Shown here in pieces: positions 18,230-25,229 of a stretch of DNA of 64,000 bases. Origin of the DNA: a virus; the IMG/VR virus record IMGVR_UViG_3300045974_000166, positions 1-64,000 of that record. One strand, given 5' to 3'. Within the stretch, counting starts at the first letter, position 1, and each line of letters starts with the position of its first letter. The translations under genes and the position numbers were made by a program. The notes beneath the pieces are model-generated. The model saw only the letters and a program-made list of their open reading frames with translations. It ran no database searches and had not been told where the DNA came from.

Positions 18230-18519
18230 TGCCAGCTATTACCAGAGTAGGCGTAGATAATTCTGCTGGCCATGGATTTCCACCAAGACCACCAGATTCT
18301 GCCGGTCAGTCAACTGTGTTTATAAATAGTATACTTGGTACAGTAGTAGGTGCTCATTACCCAGTGCATACGCAGGGATCATCTTCTCATGATGGTAATG
18401 CATCGTCTGGATCCTCTACGGTATTTTTTGAAGGCAAACCAGTTCACAGAATTGGCGATGATATAGATTGCGGAGATGTGTCTGCGGCCGGATCTAGAAA
18501 TGTTTTTGCAGGCGGCTAA
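18229..18519 (+). CDS. 5.4: PAAR-motif spike-tip protein (gp5.4-like)
   Basis: 96 residues, the same size as T4 gp5.4 (97). It has the PAAR-repeat pattern: a GHGFPPRPPDSA turn, HxVHTQGSSSHDG, and paired strand-turn units ending GKPVHRIGDDIDCGD, with His and Cys residues suited to metal binding. PAAR proteins cap the membrane-piercing spike of contractile tails and type VI secretion systems. It starts by a TAATG overlap with the repeat-rich fibre gene. Confidence 0.85.
   Translation: MPAITRVGVDNSAGHGFPPRPPDSAGQSTVFINSILGTVVGAHYPVHTQGSSSHDGNASSGSSTVFFEGKPVHRIGDDIDCGDVSAAGSRNVFAGG
18321..18328 (+). promoter_or_regulatory. Possible intragenic late promoter TATAAATA
   Basis: An exact TATAAATA inside the PAAR gene, followed by GTATAC. 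It could boost the downstream genes to the terminase, but an intragenic match may be chance. Confidence 0.3.
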
Positions 18520-18535
18520 TTTAGGATTTTACATT

Positions 18536-18718
18536 ATGATAATTAATACACCCACTGGTCCCATCAACTCTGATGATTGCACTTACAAAGAAGGTAACTC
18601 AGAAAACGATAACGAAATTATCCATTGGCAAGAATATTGGCTTGGAGAAGAACTAGTCAAACGCGATGTACAGATGCATCTCAAACAAGGTGTGTTTGGG
18701 AATTCAATTGCTGGTTGA
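18536..18718 (+). CDS. Small protein, unknown
   Basis: 60 residues from the ATG at 18536. A longer reading from 18476 would overlap the PAAR gene by 44 bases and lacks a ribosome site; TAGGATTTT precedes the chosen start. Acidic, with two Trp in an HWQEYWLGEELVKRD segment. No family recognised. Confidence 0.55.
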   Translation: MIINTPTGPINSDDCTYKEGNSENDNEIIHWQEYWLGEELVKRDVQMHLKQGVFGNSIAG

Positions 18719-18725
18719 TTAAATA
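18718..18725 (+). promoter_or_regulatory. Candidate late promoter ATTAAATA
   Basis: ATTAAATA overlaps the stop codon of the 60-residue gene and lies 32 bp before the ATT start proposed at 18757. Confidence 0.55.
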
Positions 18726-18756
18726 TACTCAATAATTAAGAAAAGAGGCACCTAAA

Positions 18757-19233
18757 ATTGCAAATACCCAGGCACTATGCACATCATTTAAAACCGAACT
18801 ATTGACCGGTCAACATGTTCTTACCGCAACTAATCCAGCACGGACATTGAATACAGCCGATGTGTTCAAAGCAGCTCTGTATCAAGCAACAGCTACCGTA
18901 GATGCAACTACCACCGTTTATTCAGCAACTAATGAAGTTACTACAGTTACTGGTTATGTCGCCGGTGGCACTGCTGTGACATGGCTTGCACCATCAAGTT
19001 CACCAGTCTCGGCTGCTGCAGGAACTGCATTCACCACGCTGGCAGCATCTATTTCTTGGACTATCACAGGTACTCTGGGCCCATCATTTGATGCAGTACT
19101 GATTTATAATTCTACTCAGGGTAATAAAGCAGTGTCTGTTCATACTTTTACTGCTCAGACTATTACCAATGGCACTTTGACTCTTACGATGCCAACGAAT
19201 AATGCAACTACGGGCCTAGTCCGCTTCGTCTAG
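18757..19233 (+). CDS. Virion-type protein with apparent ATT start
   Basis: 158 residues if translation begins at ATT 18757. The frame is open from 18736 with no ATG, GTG or TTG until a TTG at 18802. AGAGG at 18744-18748 sits 8 bases before the ATT. The N-terminus then reads (M)ANTQALCTSFKTELLTG, which looks like the normal start of this phage protein family, whereas the TTG start would remove it. The protein is a paralogue of 5697-6170. It lies 9 bp upstream of the terminase gene. An ATG-to-ATT sequencing error cannot be excluded. Confidence 0.65.
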   Translation: MANTQALCTSFKTELLTGQHVLTATNPARTLNTADVFKAALYQATATVDATTTVYSATNEVTTVTGYVAGGTAVTWLAPSSSPVSAAAGTAFTTLAASISWTITGTLGPSFDAVLIYNSTQGNKAVSVHTFTAQTITNGTLTLTMPTNNATTGLVRFV

Positions 19234-19242
19234 AAGTACTAA

Positions 19243-20883
19243 ATGGCAACTAAGAGACCAGAATGCTACAATGGCCAACTTAACCTAAAGGCTTCTGGTG
19301 TTCAAATTGAATTCACTGCCGAACAGGTAGATGAATGGATAAAGTGTTCTAAAGATCCAATTTACTTTATCAAGAAGTATGTCAAGGTAATCCACGTTGA
19401 CCGTGGAACTGTGCCTTTTGAGTTGTATGACTTCCAAGAAGACATCATACGGACTTATCACAACAATAGAAAAGCTGTAATTCTTACTGCTCGGCAGATG
19501 GGTAAAACCATTACTACGGCCGCGTATTTTCTTTGGGTGATACTATTCAATTCCGATAAGAACATTGCTATCCTTGCTAATAAGGCGGCCATGGCACGGG
19601 AAATTTTATCTCGTATCCAGTTCGGCTATGAAAATCTACCGTTTTGGATCCAGCAAGGTGTAGTTGTGTGGAACAAAGGTTCTATCGAATTAGATAATAA
19701 CTCTAAGATCTTCACGGCTGCTACGTCTCCCAATGCTATTCGGGGGCAAGCTTGTACCCATGTGTATGTAGATGAAATTGCATTCATTCCAAACAATATA
19801 GCCGAAGAGTTCATGACATCGGTTTTCCCAGTACTTTCTTCTGGTGAAACGACAAAGATCTTTATATCTTCTACGCCTAAGGGCATGAACATGTTCTACA
19901 AGATCTGGGTAGAGGCTAATGCAGGACGGAACGGCTTTGTGCCTGTAAACATCCCATGGTCTGCTCACCCAGCCCGAGATAAGGCTTGGTATGATGAACA
20001 GGTTAAAAATCTTGGTACAGTAAAGGCGGCCCAGGAAGTTGATTGTACATTCTACGGATCATCTAAAACTTTGATTTCTGGTCAGAAAATGGCTACAGTA
20101 CCATTCTTTGATCCCAAATTTATTTCTGGTGGTTTGAAGATGTATGAAGCACCAGTCAAGGGTCATTCGTATGCTTGCACAGTAGATACCTCGCGTGGTC
20201 AGCATTTAGACTTCTCTGCGTTTATCATATTCGACATCAGTACTACACCGTACCGAGTCGTAGCTACGTTCAAAGACAACACAATTGGACTGACTACGTA
20301 TCCGTTCATGATTATGAACACCGTGAAGCAGTACAACGATGCATATTGTCTGATTGAAATCAATGACGCTGGCCAGGAAATTGCTAATACGCTATTTTAC
20401 GAATTTGAGTATGCGAATGTCTATTTCACAGTAAAAGAAAATGTTACCGAGGGTAACGGTTATCCTGGTGTGCGAACTACCAAACGTGTAAAATCTATCG
20501 GTTGTGCGGTGCTTAAAGAACTAGTAGAAGGCGAGGTACTACTACTTAATTCTTTCGACATCATTCAAGAGTTGAATGTCTTTGAACAAAAAGGTGCTTC
20601 GTATCAGGCATCGGATACTAACATCAATGATGACTTGACTACGTGCCTTTGGCTTTTTGCTTGGCTCAGTAAACAACCCATGTTTTCAGATATCACAAAC
20701 ATCAACATTAGACATTTGTTGGCTCAAAAGAACGAAGCTTACATCATGGAAAACATGTCACCATTTGGAGAAGTTTCAGATGGTCTAGAAGATTCTATAA
20801 TGGATTTCAACATGATTCATTCTTCTGGCCCTACTAGAGATCCGTTACAGAATTGGCTTTTGTCGGATGTAAGTTACGATTAA
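19243..20883 (+). CDS. 17: Large terminase subunit (gp17-like)
   Basis: 546 residues. The ATPase domain has Walker A LTARQMGKT (81-89) and Walker B VYVDE (174-178), followed by a coupling motif region ISSTPKG. The C-terminal RNase H-fold nuclease begins with VDTSRGQHLDFSAF (catalytic Asp about 315), and further acidic residues lie in LIEINDAG and in the DTNINDDLTT region. It pumps DNA into proheads and cuts concatemers. T4 gp17 is 610 residues, so this is a slightly shorter version. The small subunit is not recognisable here. Confidence 0.95.
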   Translation: MATKRPECYNGQLNLKASGVQIEFTAEQVDEWIKCSKDPIYFIKKYVKVIHVDRGTVPFELYDFQEDIIRTYHNNRKAVILTARQMGKTITTAAYFLWVILFNSDKNIAILANKAAMAREILSRIQFGYENLPFWIQQGVVVWNKGSIELDNNSKIFTAATSPNAIRGQACTHVYVDEIAFIPNNIAEEFMTSVFPVLSSGETTKIFISSTPKGMNMFYKIWVEANAGRNGFVPVNIPWSAHPARDKAWYDEQVKNLGTVKAAQEVDCTFYGSSKTLISGQKMATVPFFDPKFISGGLKMYEAPVKGHSYACTVDTSRGQHLDFSAFIIFDISTTPYRVVATFKDNTIGLTTYPFMIMNTVKQYNDAYCLIEINDAGQEIANTLFYEFEYANVYFTVKENVTEGNGYPGVRTTKRVKSIGCAVLKELVEGEVLLLNSFDIIQELNVFEQKGASYQASDTNINDDLTTCLWLFAWLSKQPMFSDITNINIRHLLAQKNEAYIMENMSPFGEVSDGLEDSIMDFNMIHSSGPTRDPLQNWLLSDVSYD

Positions 20884-20886
20884 ATA
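20879..20886 (+). promoter_or_regulatory. Candidate late promoter ATTAAATA
   Basis: ATTAAATA overlaps the terminase stop codon and lies about 24 bp before the next ATG. Confidence 0.5.
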
Positions 20887-20909
20887 GAATAAAACAACAG
20901 GGGAACTAA

Positions 20910-21851
20910 ATGGCACTATCTTTCAAAGAACAACTACAAAAGACCGGTATTGGAAATTATCCCGCCGAAGTACTAGCTAATCCTGGATCATATGGTGGTA
21001 CCGGTGGTACCACTCTAAACCCACTCAGCACAGCGACCGGCTTCGTCCCTGTTGGGCTTATTAATACCGCATCGAACACAAACGATGGCGTATTGAAAGA
21101 TTCGGCAGGAACGGCTGTTGCTGCTGTCAAAGCCAATATCATTCCGCAGACTGGTTCGTGGGCAACAATTTCCTCTCTGACCACAGGAAACAACTCAATT
21201 GCCGTTGCTACTACTTCACCAAATGCTACTGGTATTAATGGCCTTGGCCTAGGAACCAAACCTGCGTTGGTAGTTTTGTCTGCTGGAACGGCTACGGCAT
21301 TTGCTCCTGTTCAACCGGGGACTATTATTTGTCCAACTGGCCCGACAGATAATACGGGAGCTTTGGTGGGCTATACGTCTTTTGCAGAAACGGCAACACA
21401 AAGTCACTTAACTCCTGTAGGACTGAGTTTTTATGCTGCAAATTCTGACACTGCAACAAACCCGGGAGGGGGGCTAACTTTTGGTAGTGGTACTGGTGGC
21501 AACGGCGCAGGCGGGGATGGAGGAACTATCTTATTTATTGCTGGCTCAAGTCCCAATAGCATTGGCGGCAGCGTTAATTTAACCCCCGGAACAGGAGTAA
21601 CCCCCGGTAGCGTTAATTTAAATAACGCTAGCGGTTCTCCAACAGTTAGCGTTAACAATAATGGAAGTCTTGGATTCTTCGGTGCCACTCCTGTTGTCAA
21701 ACCAACGGCAGTGGCTAATGCCAACTTCACTAATGGGGCTGGTGCGGCAGTTTTAACTGGATTTAAGTCAGCAGGAGCTAGTGGAGCTAGTGCGTACACG
21801 TTAGGCGACATAGTTACGGCTCTAAAAGCTCTTGGCCTTTTAACTGCTTAA
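20910..21851 (+). CDS. Gly/Ala/Thr-rich virion protein, unknown
   Basis: 313 residues with an ACAGGGGAA ribosome site. The N-terminus MALSFKEQLQKTGIGNYPAEVL is followed by long low-complexity Gly/Thr/Asn/Ala stretches, and the C-terminus (NFTNGAGAAVLTGFKSAGASG, then a short helix VTALKALGLL) resembles fibre-type phage proteins. It pairs with the protease-like gene 13 bp downstream. Confidence 0.55.
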   Translation: MALSFKEQLQKTGIGNYPAEVLANPGSYGGTGGTTLNPLSTATGFVPVGLINTASNTNDGVLKDSAGTAVAAVKANIIPQTGSWATISSLTTGNNSIAVATTSPNATGINGLGLGTKPALVVLSAGTATAFAPVQPGTIICPTGPTDNTGALVGYTSFAETATQSHLTPVGLSFYAANSDTATNPGGGLTFGSGTGGNGAGGDGGTILFIAGSSPNSIGGSVNLTPGTGVTPGSVNLNNASGSPTVSVNNNGSLGFFGATPVVKPTAVANANFTNGAGAAVLTGFKSAGASGASAYTLGDIVTALKALGLLTA

Positions 21852-21864
21852 CTGGCAGCACTAA

Positions 21865-23103
21865 ATGGATTTTCAATACGGTGCAGGCAATATGCAGGTA
21901 ACAGGAAGCACCGATGCAGATAATTTTACCTATACAATTTCAGAATTATCAACACCAAATGTCTTAATAAACAAACTAGACAGACTAGACGCACGAGTTT
22001 ATACTTCGGGGACAAGTAGTAATTTTAAAGTCACGCCCATTCAGGGTGTGAACCAGCACACTATTGCTTTTCAATTACTTAGTGGAGATGTAACTTTTGA
22101 TCCTGAAGGAAATATCTTAAGACTATCGGAAAGTAACCTTTCTCTTCAAATGAGTAATGGATTTTGTGCTCATACTATTAACAGAAATTTAACAGGATAT
22201 ACCATTATAGATAGTTGGAAAATAAATTCTTTAACGAAGCATGTTGACGATGCTATTAAAGCGATGGTTTTCGGAAAGACGCCTAGCACTGCACCGGGTG
22301 GAAATTTATTTATTTATACATCCGAAAGTGGTGGTACTGCTGCACCGAACTACGTCAGGAACCCTAACCTATTCACTGGCGGATTGGGCATGGAGGCAAC
22401 CAGTTGCAGCATGGACAATGGCGTGTTTGAGGCGGTGCTGATTTCCCCGCTGCATGTAATAACAAGTCACATGTTCCCGGTTGCTGGTGGAAACATCGTT
22501 TTCAAAGATAGTACAGGAACTTACATAACTCGTACAATTACTAGCGTTCTTCCTGTAGGGGTTAAACAATTTTTATCAGATACCACTTTCGATTATAGTG
22601 GGTTTGCAATTGGAAAATTAAGTGCTCCGATAACAACTATTGAGCCTTTAACAATTGTTCCTGAAAATTTACTGAGCTACATTCCATCTTTACATTACAA
22701 TTCGGACAACATGGTTGGAATACCCGCACTTTCCAAACACCATGTAAATGGAACAAGAATGAGGGTGGCAAGAATAACTGCGGCATCTCAATATGCAAAT
22801 ACTTCAATAGGTATTTTTCCGTATGGTATATTTTCAGCTTACCCAAATTATTCGAATGTAAATTATAACGCATGGTCGAGCAGTGTTACTGGCGGGGATA
22901 GTAACTCTCCCGTTTTTCTTCCAATCAACGGAAAAGCTGTTCTACTAACGTGTCAATGGCAACTTGGTGGTAGTCGACAATTTACATATATGGTTCCAGA
23001 AATCAATGCAGTTATGACTGCGCTCGGTGGTATCGACCCCGCAACCAGTGTCCCGTATCAGGTGAAGCACCCTGACCTGAGCATGTTCAACACGTACCCA
23101 TAA
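21865..23103 (+). CDS. Virion-associated protein with trypsin-like (S1-type) domain
   Basis: 412 residues. The first 120 residues look like a beta-rich fibre or attachment segment. Residues about 145-375 carry a chymotrypsin-fold signature in the right order and spacing: LISPLHVITSHMF (candidate His202), FDYSGFAIGKL (Asp243) and GGDSNSPVFL (Ser346, matching the GDSGG box with Asn for the first Gly). It could cleave a host surface protein or mature a virion component; that is inference. The gene is the last before the terminator at 23150. Confidence 0.6.
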   Translation: MDFQYGAGNMQVTGSTDADNFTYTISELSTPNVLINKLDRLDARVYTSGTSSNFKVTPIQGVNQHTIAFQLLSGDVTFDPEGNILRLSESNLSLQMSNGFCAHTINRNLTGYTIIDSWKINSLTKHVDDAIKAMVFGKTPSTAPGGNLFIYTSESGGTAAPNYVRNPNLFTGGLGMEATSCSMDNGVFEAVLISPLHVITSHMFPVAGGNIVFKDSTGTYITRTITSVLPVGVKQFLSDTTFDYSGFAIGKLSAPITTIEPLTIVPENLLSYIPSLHYNSDNMVGIPALSKHHVNGTRMRVARITAASQYANTSIGIFPYGIFSAYPNYSNVNYNAWSSSVTGGDSNSPVFLPINGKAVLLTCQWQLGGSRQFTYMVPEINAVMTALGGIDPATSVPYQVKHPDLSMFNTYP

Positions 23104-23149
23104 CCCAATCCCTCGATCTGATTTCCACTCATCTCACCGGGATTACTAA

Positions 23150-23182
23150 GATGGGCCTTTCGGCCCATCAAAGTTTTGTTTG
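23150..23182 (+). terminator. Terminator closing the late (+) region
   Basis: A perfect 8-bp stem GATGGGCC/GGCCCATC with a 4-nt loop (23150-23169) is followed by a T-rich stretch. On the other strand the loop is GAAA. It lies at the convergent junction with the tmRNA gene. Confidence 0.85.
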
Positions 23183-23217
23183 GATGATAAGGAACAATTT
23201 CTAATCCTCAGCTTGGC

Positions 23218-23250
23218 TTAAGCAGCCAGAGCAAATTTCTCGTCGTTTGC
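23218..23250 (-). other. tmRNA tag reading frame (ANDEKFALAA, stop)
   Basis: Ten codons and TAA, preceded by CTCTCTAACT, which resembles the resume-codon context of betaproteobacterial tmRNAs. The tag ends in ALAA, the ClpXP-type degron end, and differs from the common betaproteobacterial ANDERFALAA by one residue as I recall it. The stop codon lies in a hairpin GGCT-GCTTA-AGCC, comparable to helix 5 of bacterial tmRNA. Confidence 0.92.
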
Positions 23251-23336
23251 AGTTAGAGAGTTTTACTTTTAACGTCTATCTGTGACGAGGTGCCCAAAAA
23301 GATACTCTTTTCGTGGTCGATCGCTATGTCAGCCCC

Positions 23337-23436
23337 ATCAAAAGTACTCATGGCGTATATGGGCGAGTCCATTGCTGGAGAGTTTACCTGGGATGCCAAA
23401 CCTGATCAAGTATTACTACAAGATTTAGAGTACTTT
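23337..23436 (-). other. Intervening segment of the permuted tmRNA precursor
   Basis: The 100 nt between the encoded CCA and the 5' acceptor strand begin with AAAGTACTC and end with GAGTACTTT, a 9-bp perfect complement. Together with the acceptor stem and partial pairing of ACCA with TGAT, this gives a nearly continuous 20-bp helix in the precursor, which would hold both pieces in register before processing. Confidence 0.8.
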
Positions 23437-23505
23437 TGGTGGAGCTGCCGGGACTTGCACCCGGGTGTCACAATCATTTCACAATCTGAGTTTACACCCA
23501 TTAGA

Positions 23506-23611
23506 TTATAGCTACATTTTGAGCATAGTCTTGCCACTTACTATAAGACTATTCCACAAGCAGAGCTCGAGTATGTAACTTGTGAGGCAAATACTCAAAA
23601 TGTAGCTATAA
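23506..23611 (-). ncRNA. Structured leader of the tmRNA precursor (three-way junction)
   Basis: An 18-bp perfect inverted repeat (23506-23523 with 23594-23611) encloses two further hairpins: 8 bp (23525-23532 with 23545-23552) and 6 bp (23555-23560 with 23579-23584). It lies directly upstream of the acceptor piece, and its outer edge coincides with the expected start of transcription from the late-type promoter at 23616. It may be a precursor leader or part of the mature acceptor piece; the sequence alone cannot tell. Confidence 0.6.
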
Positions 23612-23615
23612 AAAT

Positions 23616-23623
23616 TATTTAAT
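23616..23623 (-). promoter_or_regulatory. Candidate late promoter of the tmRNA gene
   Basis: ATTAAATA on the minus strand, in the context TTGATTAAATAATT, placed 5 nt before the structured leader. It is the same octamer that precedes the virion operons, so the tmRNA would be expressed late. Confidence 0.55.
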
Positions 23624-23658
23624 CAATTCTCGAACAATCTGGCAATTGAGTTTTCATG

Positions 23659-23847
23659 TTATTCTAATTCAATTGGCACATCGCGCCATTCAAAGACATC
23701 CGGATCTGATCCGCAGTCATACCAACTGTATCTTGGGGATTGTTGGCACCATTTTTGTTGGAGCACATGGACCGTAGTAACAACTTCCTGATAGCCATTC
23801 ACTGGCTTCCAGCGTTGAACCCAACGCAGTTCTGGAGTCGCAATCAT
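23659..23847 (-). CDS. Small Trp-rich protein, unknown
   Basis: 62 residues, unusually rich in Trp (five) with a central YSWYDCGSDPDVFEW segment and an acidic C-terminus. It starts by ATGA overlap with the 45-residue gene upstream, so it is probably translationally coupled. It is the last gene of the early minus-strand block. Confidence 0.6.
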   Translation of the reverse strand: MIATPELRWVQRWKPVNGYQEVVTTVHVLQQKWCQQSPRYSWYDCGSDPDVFEWRDVPIELE

Positions 23848-23981
23848 TTAAATTCTACCGGCTTCCGTTGAACTTGATGTACTGGGTGAAGAATCCATTT
23901 GATACCCAATTGTTCTTTAGCAGCCTTCAGTCGTTCTTCATTGCGCTGGCGCAGTTCAACCATCTCTTTGGTAAGTTCCAT
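23844..23981 (-). CDS. Small basic helical protein, unknown
   Basis: 45 residues from the ATG at 23981, one base after the stop of the upstream DUF2693-type gene. A longer reading from 24032 would overlap that gene by 50 bases. The first 30 residues are a charged helix (MELTKEMVELRQRNEERLKA). It is coupled to its neighbours on both sides. Confidence 0.6.
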   Translation of the reverse strand: MELTKEMVELRQRNEERLKAAKEQLGIKWILHPVHQVQRKPVEFK

Positions 23982-23982
23982 T

Positions 23983-24234
23983 TTATATCCCATAGTAAGT
24001 AACAGAATCCTTGCGGAAACTCCTCCAGGCACATTTTTCCATATCGTACACTTTTACGATTTCTTCATTCACAGTAGAAGGCATTTTGTCCTGCACCGGA
24101 TAGTCGGCACGGGGAATGAGAGCCAAGTTCTTGGTACAGATCATAGTCCGTTCAGAACCATCCGATTGCTTGGTGAACTTTACGGTCACCACGGTATCTT
24201 TAAGTAAAGTGTTGAGTTCGGTGATGGTGTTCAT
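23983..24234 (-). CDS. DUF2693-type small protein
   Basis: 83 residues with the family pattern VTVKFTKQSDGSERTMICT near residue 17 and a C-terminal VYDMEKCAWRSFRKDSV. Such proteins are common in T4-like phages; the fold suggests a small beta-barrel and the function is unknown. A paralogue lies at 29518-29751. Overlaps the upstream gene by ATGA. Confidence 0.75.
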   Translation of the reverse strand: MNTITELNTLLKDTVVTVKFTKQSDGSERTMICTKNLALIPRADYPVQDKMPSTVNEEIVKVYDMEKCAWRSFRKDSVTYYGI

Positions 24235-24446
24235 TTGATAATCTCCAAGTGGTCTGAGGGTACGGTAAAGAAGGGATAGTCGCCCTTGGGATCAAGGGTA
24301 ACTGAGGTGTGAGGTATACGAGTGTAGTATGAATCCTCACGAGCGCAACCGAAGTCGTGCCCATCGAAAATGTAGCAAATGGTTCCGACTTCGACTTCGA
24401 AACGTTTGACAAGCAACTTGTACTTCTGGTGTCCTGAATAGTTCAT
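24231..24446 (-). CDS. Small protein, unknown
   Basis: 71 residues from the ATG at 24446, which overlaps the stop of the upstream gene (ATGA). Beta-rich, with FEVEVGTICYIFDGHDFGCARED in two separate strands and an acidic C-terminus. No family recognised; retained for its coupling and coding character. Confidence 0.6.
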   Translation of the reverse strand: MNYSGHQKYKLLVKRFEVEVGTICYIFDGHDFGCAREDSYYTRIPHTSVTLDPKGDYPFFTVPSDHLEIIK

Positions 24447-24625
24447 TTTGTACTCTTGGCAATTTCGGCCAGTTCTGAATAATTCTTCATCACAAAAGTA
24501 CATTCAGACGAGGACAGGCCTGCTGCGGCCCTGGCACGCGGATCAAACATATTGTATTTGCCTGAAGCACGAACTGCTTCATATTTGAGCCATTGGGCAA
24601 TCTCTTGGTCGGTAAATTTTTTCAT
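24443..24625 (-). CDS. Small protein, unknown, paralogous N-terminus with the upstream mini-gene
   Basis: 60 residues from the ATG at 24625. The N-terminus MKKFTDQEIAQWLK closely matches the 19-residue product of the gene immediately upstream (MKKFSEQELADWYK). The rest is Ala-rich and helical with a short Cys-containing segment. Start chosen at the ATGA overlap. Confidence 0.65.
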   Translation of the reverse strand: MKKFTDQEIAQWLKYEAVRASGKYNMFDPRARAAAGLSSSECTFVMKNYSELAEIAKSTK

Positions 24626-24681
24626 TTGATACCCATCTTTTTGTACCAATCGGCAAGTTCTTGTTCAGAGAATTTCTTCAT
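24622..24681 (-). CDS. 19-residue mini-gene
   Basis: Encodes MKKFSEQELADWYKKMGIK. AAAGGAATAGAA places a good ribosome site 5 bases before the ATG, and the stop overlaps the next start (ATGA). The product matches the first 14 residues of the next protein at 9-10 positions, so it looks like a partial duplication kept as a coupled leader gene. Overlaps the end of the upstream gene by 17 bases. Confidence 0.55.
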   Translation of the reverse strand: MKKFSEQELADWYKKMGIK

Positions 24682-24853
24682 TTCTATTCCTTTCTGGATA
24701 GCCTGTATACAGGCAACTATTAATTTTGAAAACAATCTCGGCCAATTTCGGATCGGCGCAACCCTGATCTGGAGGAAAAGCTTGGGCACCAATTTCATTC
24801 CTGAGTCGAATCAAGTCTTCGACGAGATGTTCGTTGACGAAGGGCAATTTCAT
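24665..24853 (-). CDS. Small helical protein, unknown
   Basis: 62 residues. The first 30 residues are an amphipathic helix (HLVEDLIRLRNEIGAQ), followed by ADPKLAEIVFKINSCLYTGY. ATGA overlap with the upstream gene. Patterns of this type are common in small phage proteins of unknown role. Confidence 0.6.
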   Translation of the reverse strand: MKLPFVNEHLVEDLIRLRNEIGAQAFPPDQGCADPKLAEIVFKINSCLYTGYPERNRNEEIL

Positions 24854-25059
24854 TTGGTAAGCATCTCGTATTCTTTGGTGATCTGAGCATCAACCCAGTC
24901 GTATGGATCACCAGTACGGGCCTTGGCAACACCATAGGGCATCTGACCGTTGTTTGAGTAATACTCATAGAAGTAATCAAACTGAGCATCAGAGAGGCCC
25001 ATGTTGTTGACCAGATTTTGTCCGGCCTTGCGCAGTTGGACTTCAAAAAAGGTAGTCAT
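24850..25059 (-). CDS. Small protein, unknown
   Basis: 69 residues, Tyr/Phe-rich in the middle (DAQFDYFYEYYSNNGQ), followed by GDPYDWVDAQITKEYE. TAGGATCC precedes the ATG, which also overlaps the stop of the 57-residue gene upstream. Unknown. Confidence 0.6.
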   Translation of the reverse strand: MTTFFEVQLRKAGQNLVNNMGLSDAQFDYFYEYYSNNGQMPYGVAKARTGDPYDWVDAQITKEYEMLTK

Positions 25060-25229
25060 AGCAGGATCCTAAAGTTAGAATTGTCGTATCTGTTTTTGTA
25101 AAGTACTTCGGTCAATTGGGCAGACTCAAAGCCTTCATAAAGTTTCATTGACCAGTAAAGCACAGGTGTCTCAAATGTGTACCCGTAGAAAATGGTGCCG
25201 GAGTGTTTCCGAATTTGCCGGAGTTTCAT
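25056..25229 (-). CDS. Small protein, unknown
   Basis: 57 residues (start MKLRQIRKHSGTIFYGYTF). Basic, with aromatic residues and a middle VLYWSMKLYEGFESAQL. Starts at an ATG overlapping the stop of the 177-residue gene and ends overlapping the next start, so it fits exactly between two genes. Confidence 0.6.
   Translation of the reverse strand: MKLRQIRKHSGTIFYGYTFETPVLYWSMKLYEGFESAQLTEVLYKNRYDNSNFRILL

Larger units (their letters stand above)
23195..23505 (-). ncRNA. ssrA: Permuted (two-piece) tmRNA gene
   Basis: Read on the minus strand, the gene has its parts in permuted order. First comes the acceptor piece (about 23505-23437), with T-arm CCGGG-TGCAAGT-CCCGG and acceptor strand CAGCTCC plus encoded ACCA. 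Next is a 100-nt spacer (23436-23337). Last is the coding piece from 23336, starting GGGGCTGACATAGCGATCGAC, like bacterial tmRNA 5' ends. GGGGCTG pairs over 7 bp with CAGCTCC. The tag frame at 23250-23218 encodes ANDEKFALAA followed by TAA. The 3' end of the coding piece is not defined; 23195 is approximate. tmRNA with SmpB rescues stalled ribosomes and tags the product for proteolysis. The order is diagnostic of a permuted gene. Confidence 0.92.

Noticed and set aside
23290-23511. Plus-strand frame of 73 codons with GTG start
   Set aside because: It is antisense to the permuted tmRNA, has no spaced ribosome site and lies after the terminator; the RNA gene explains the sequence better.
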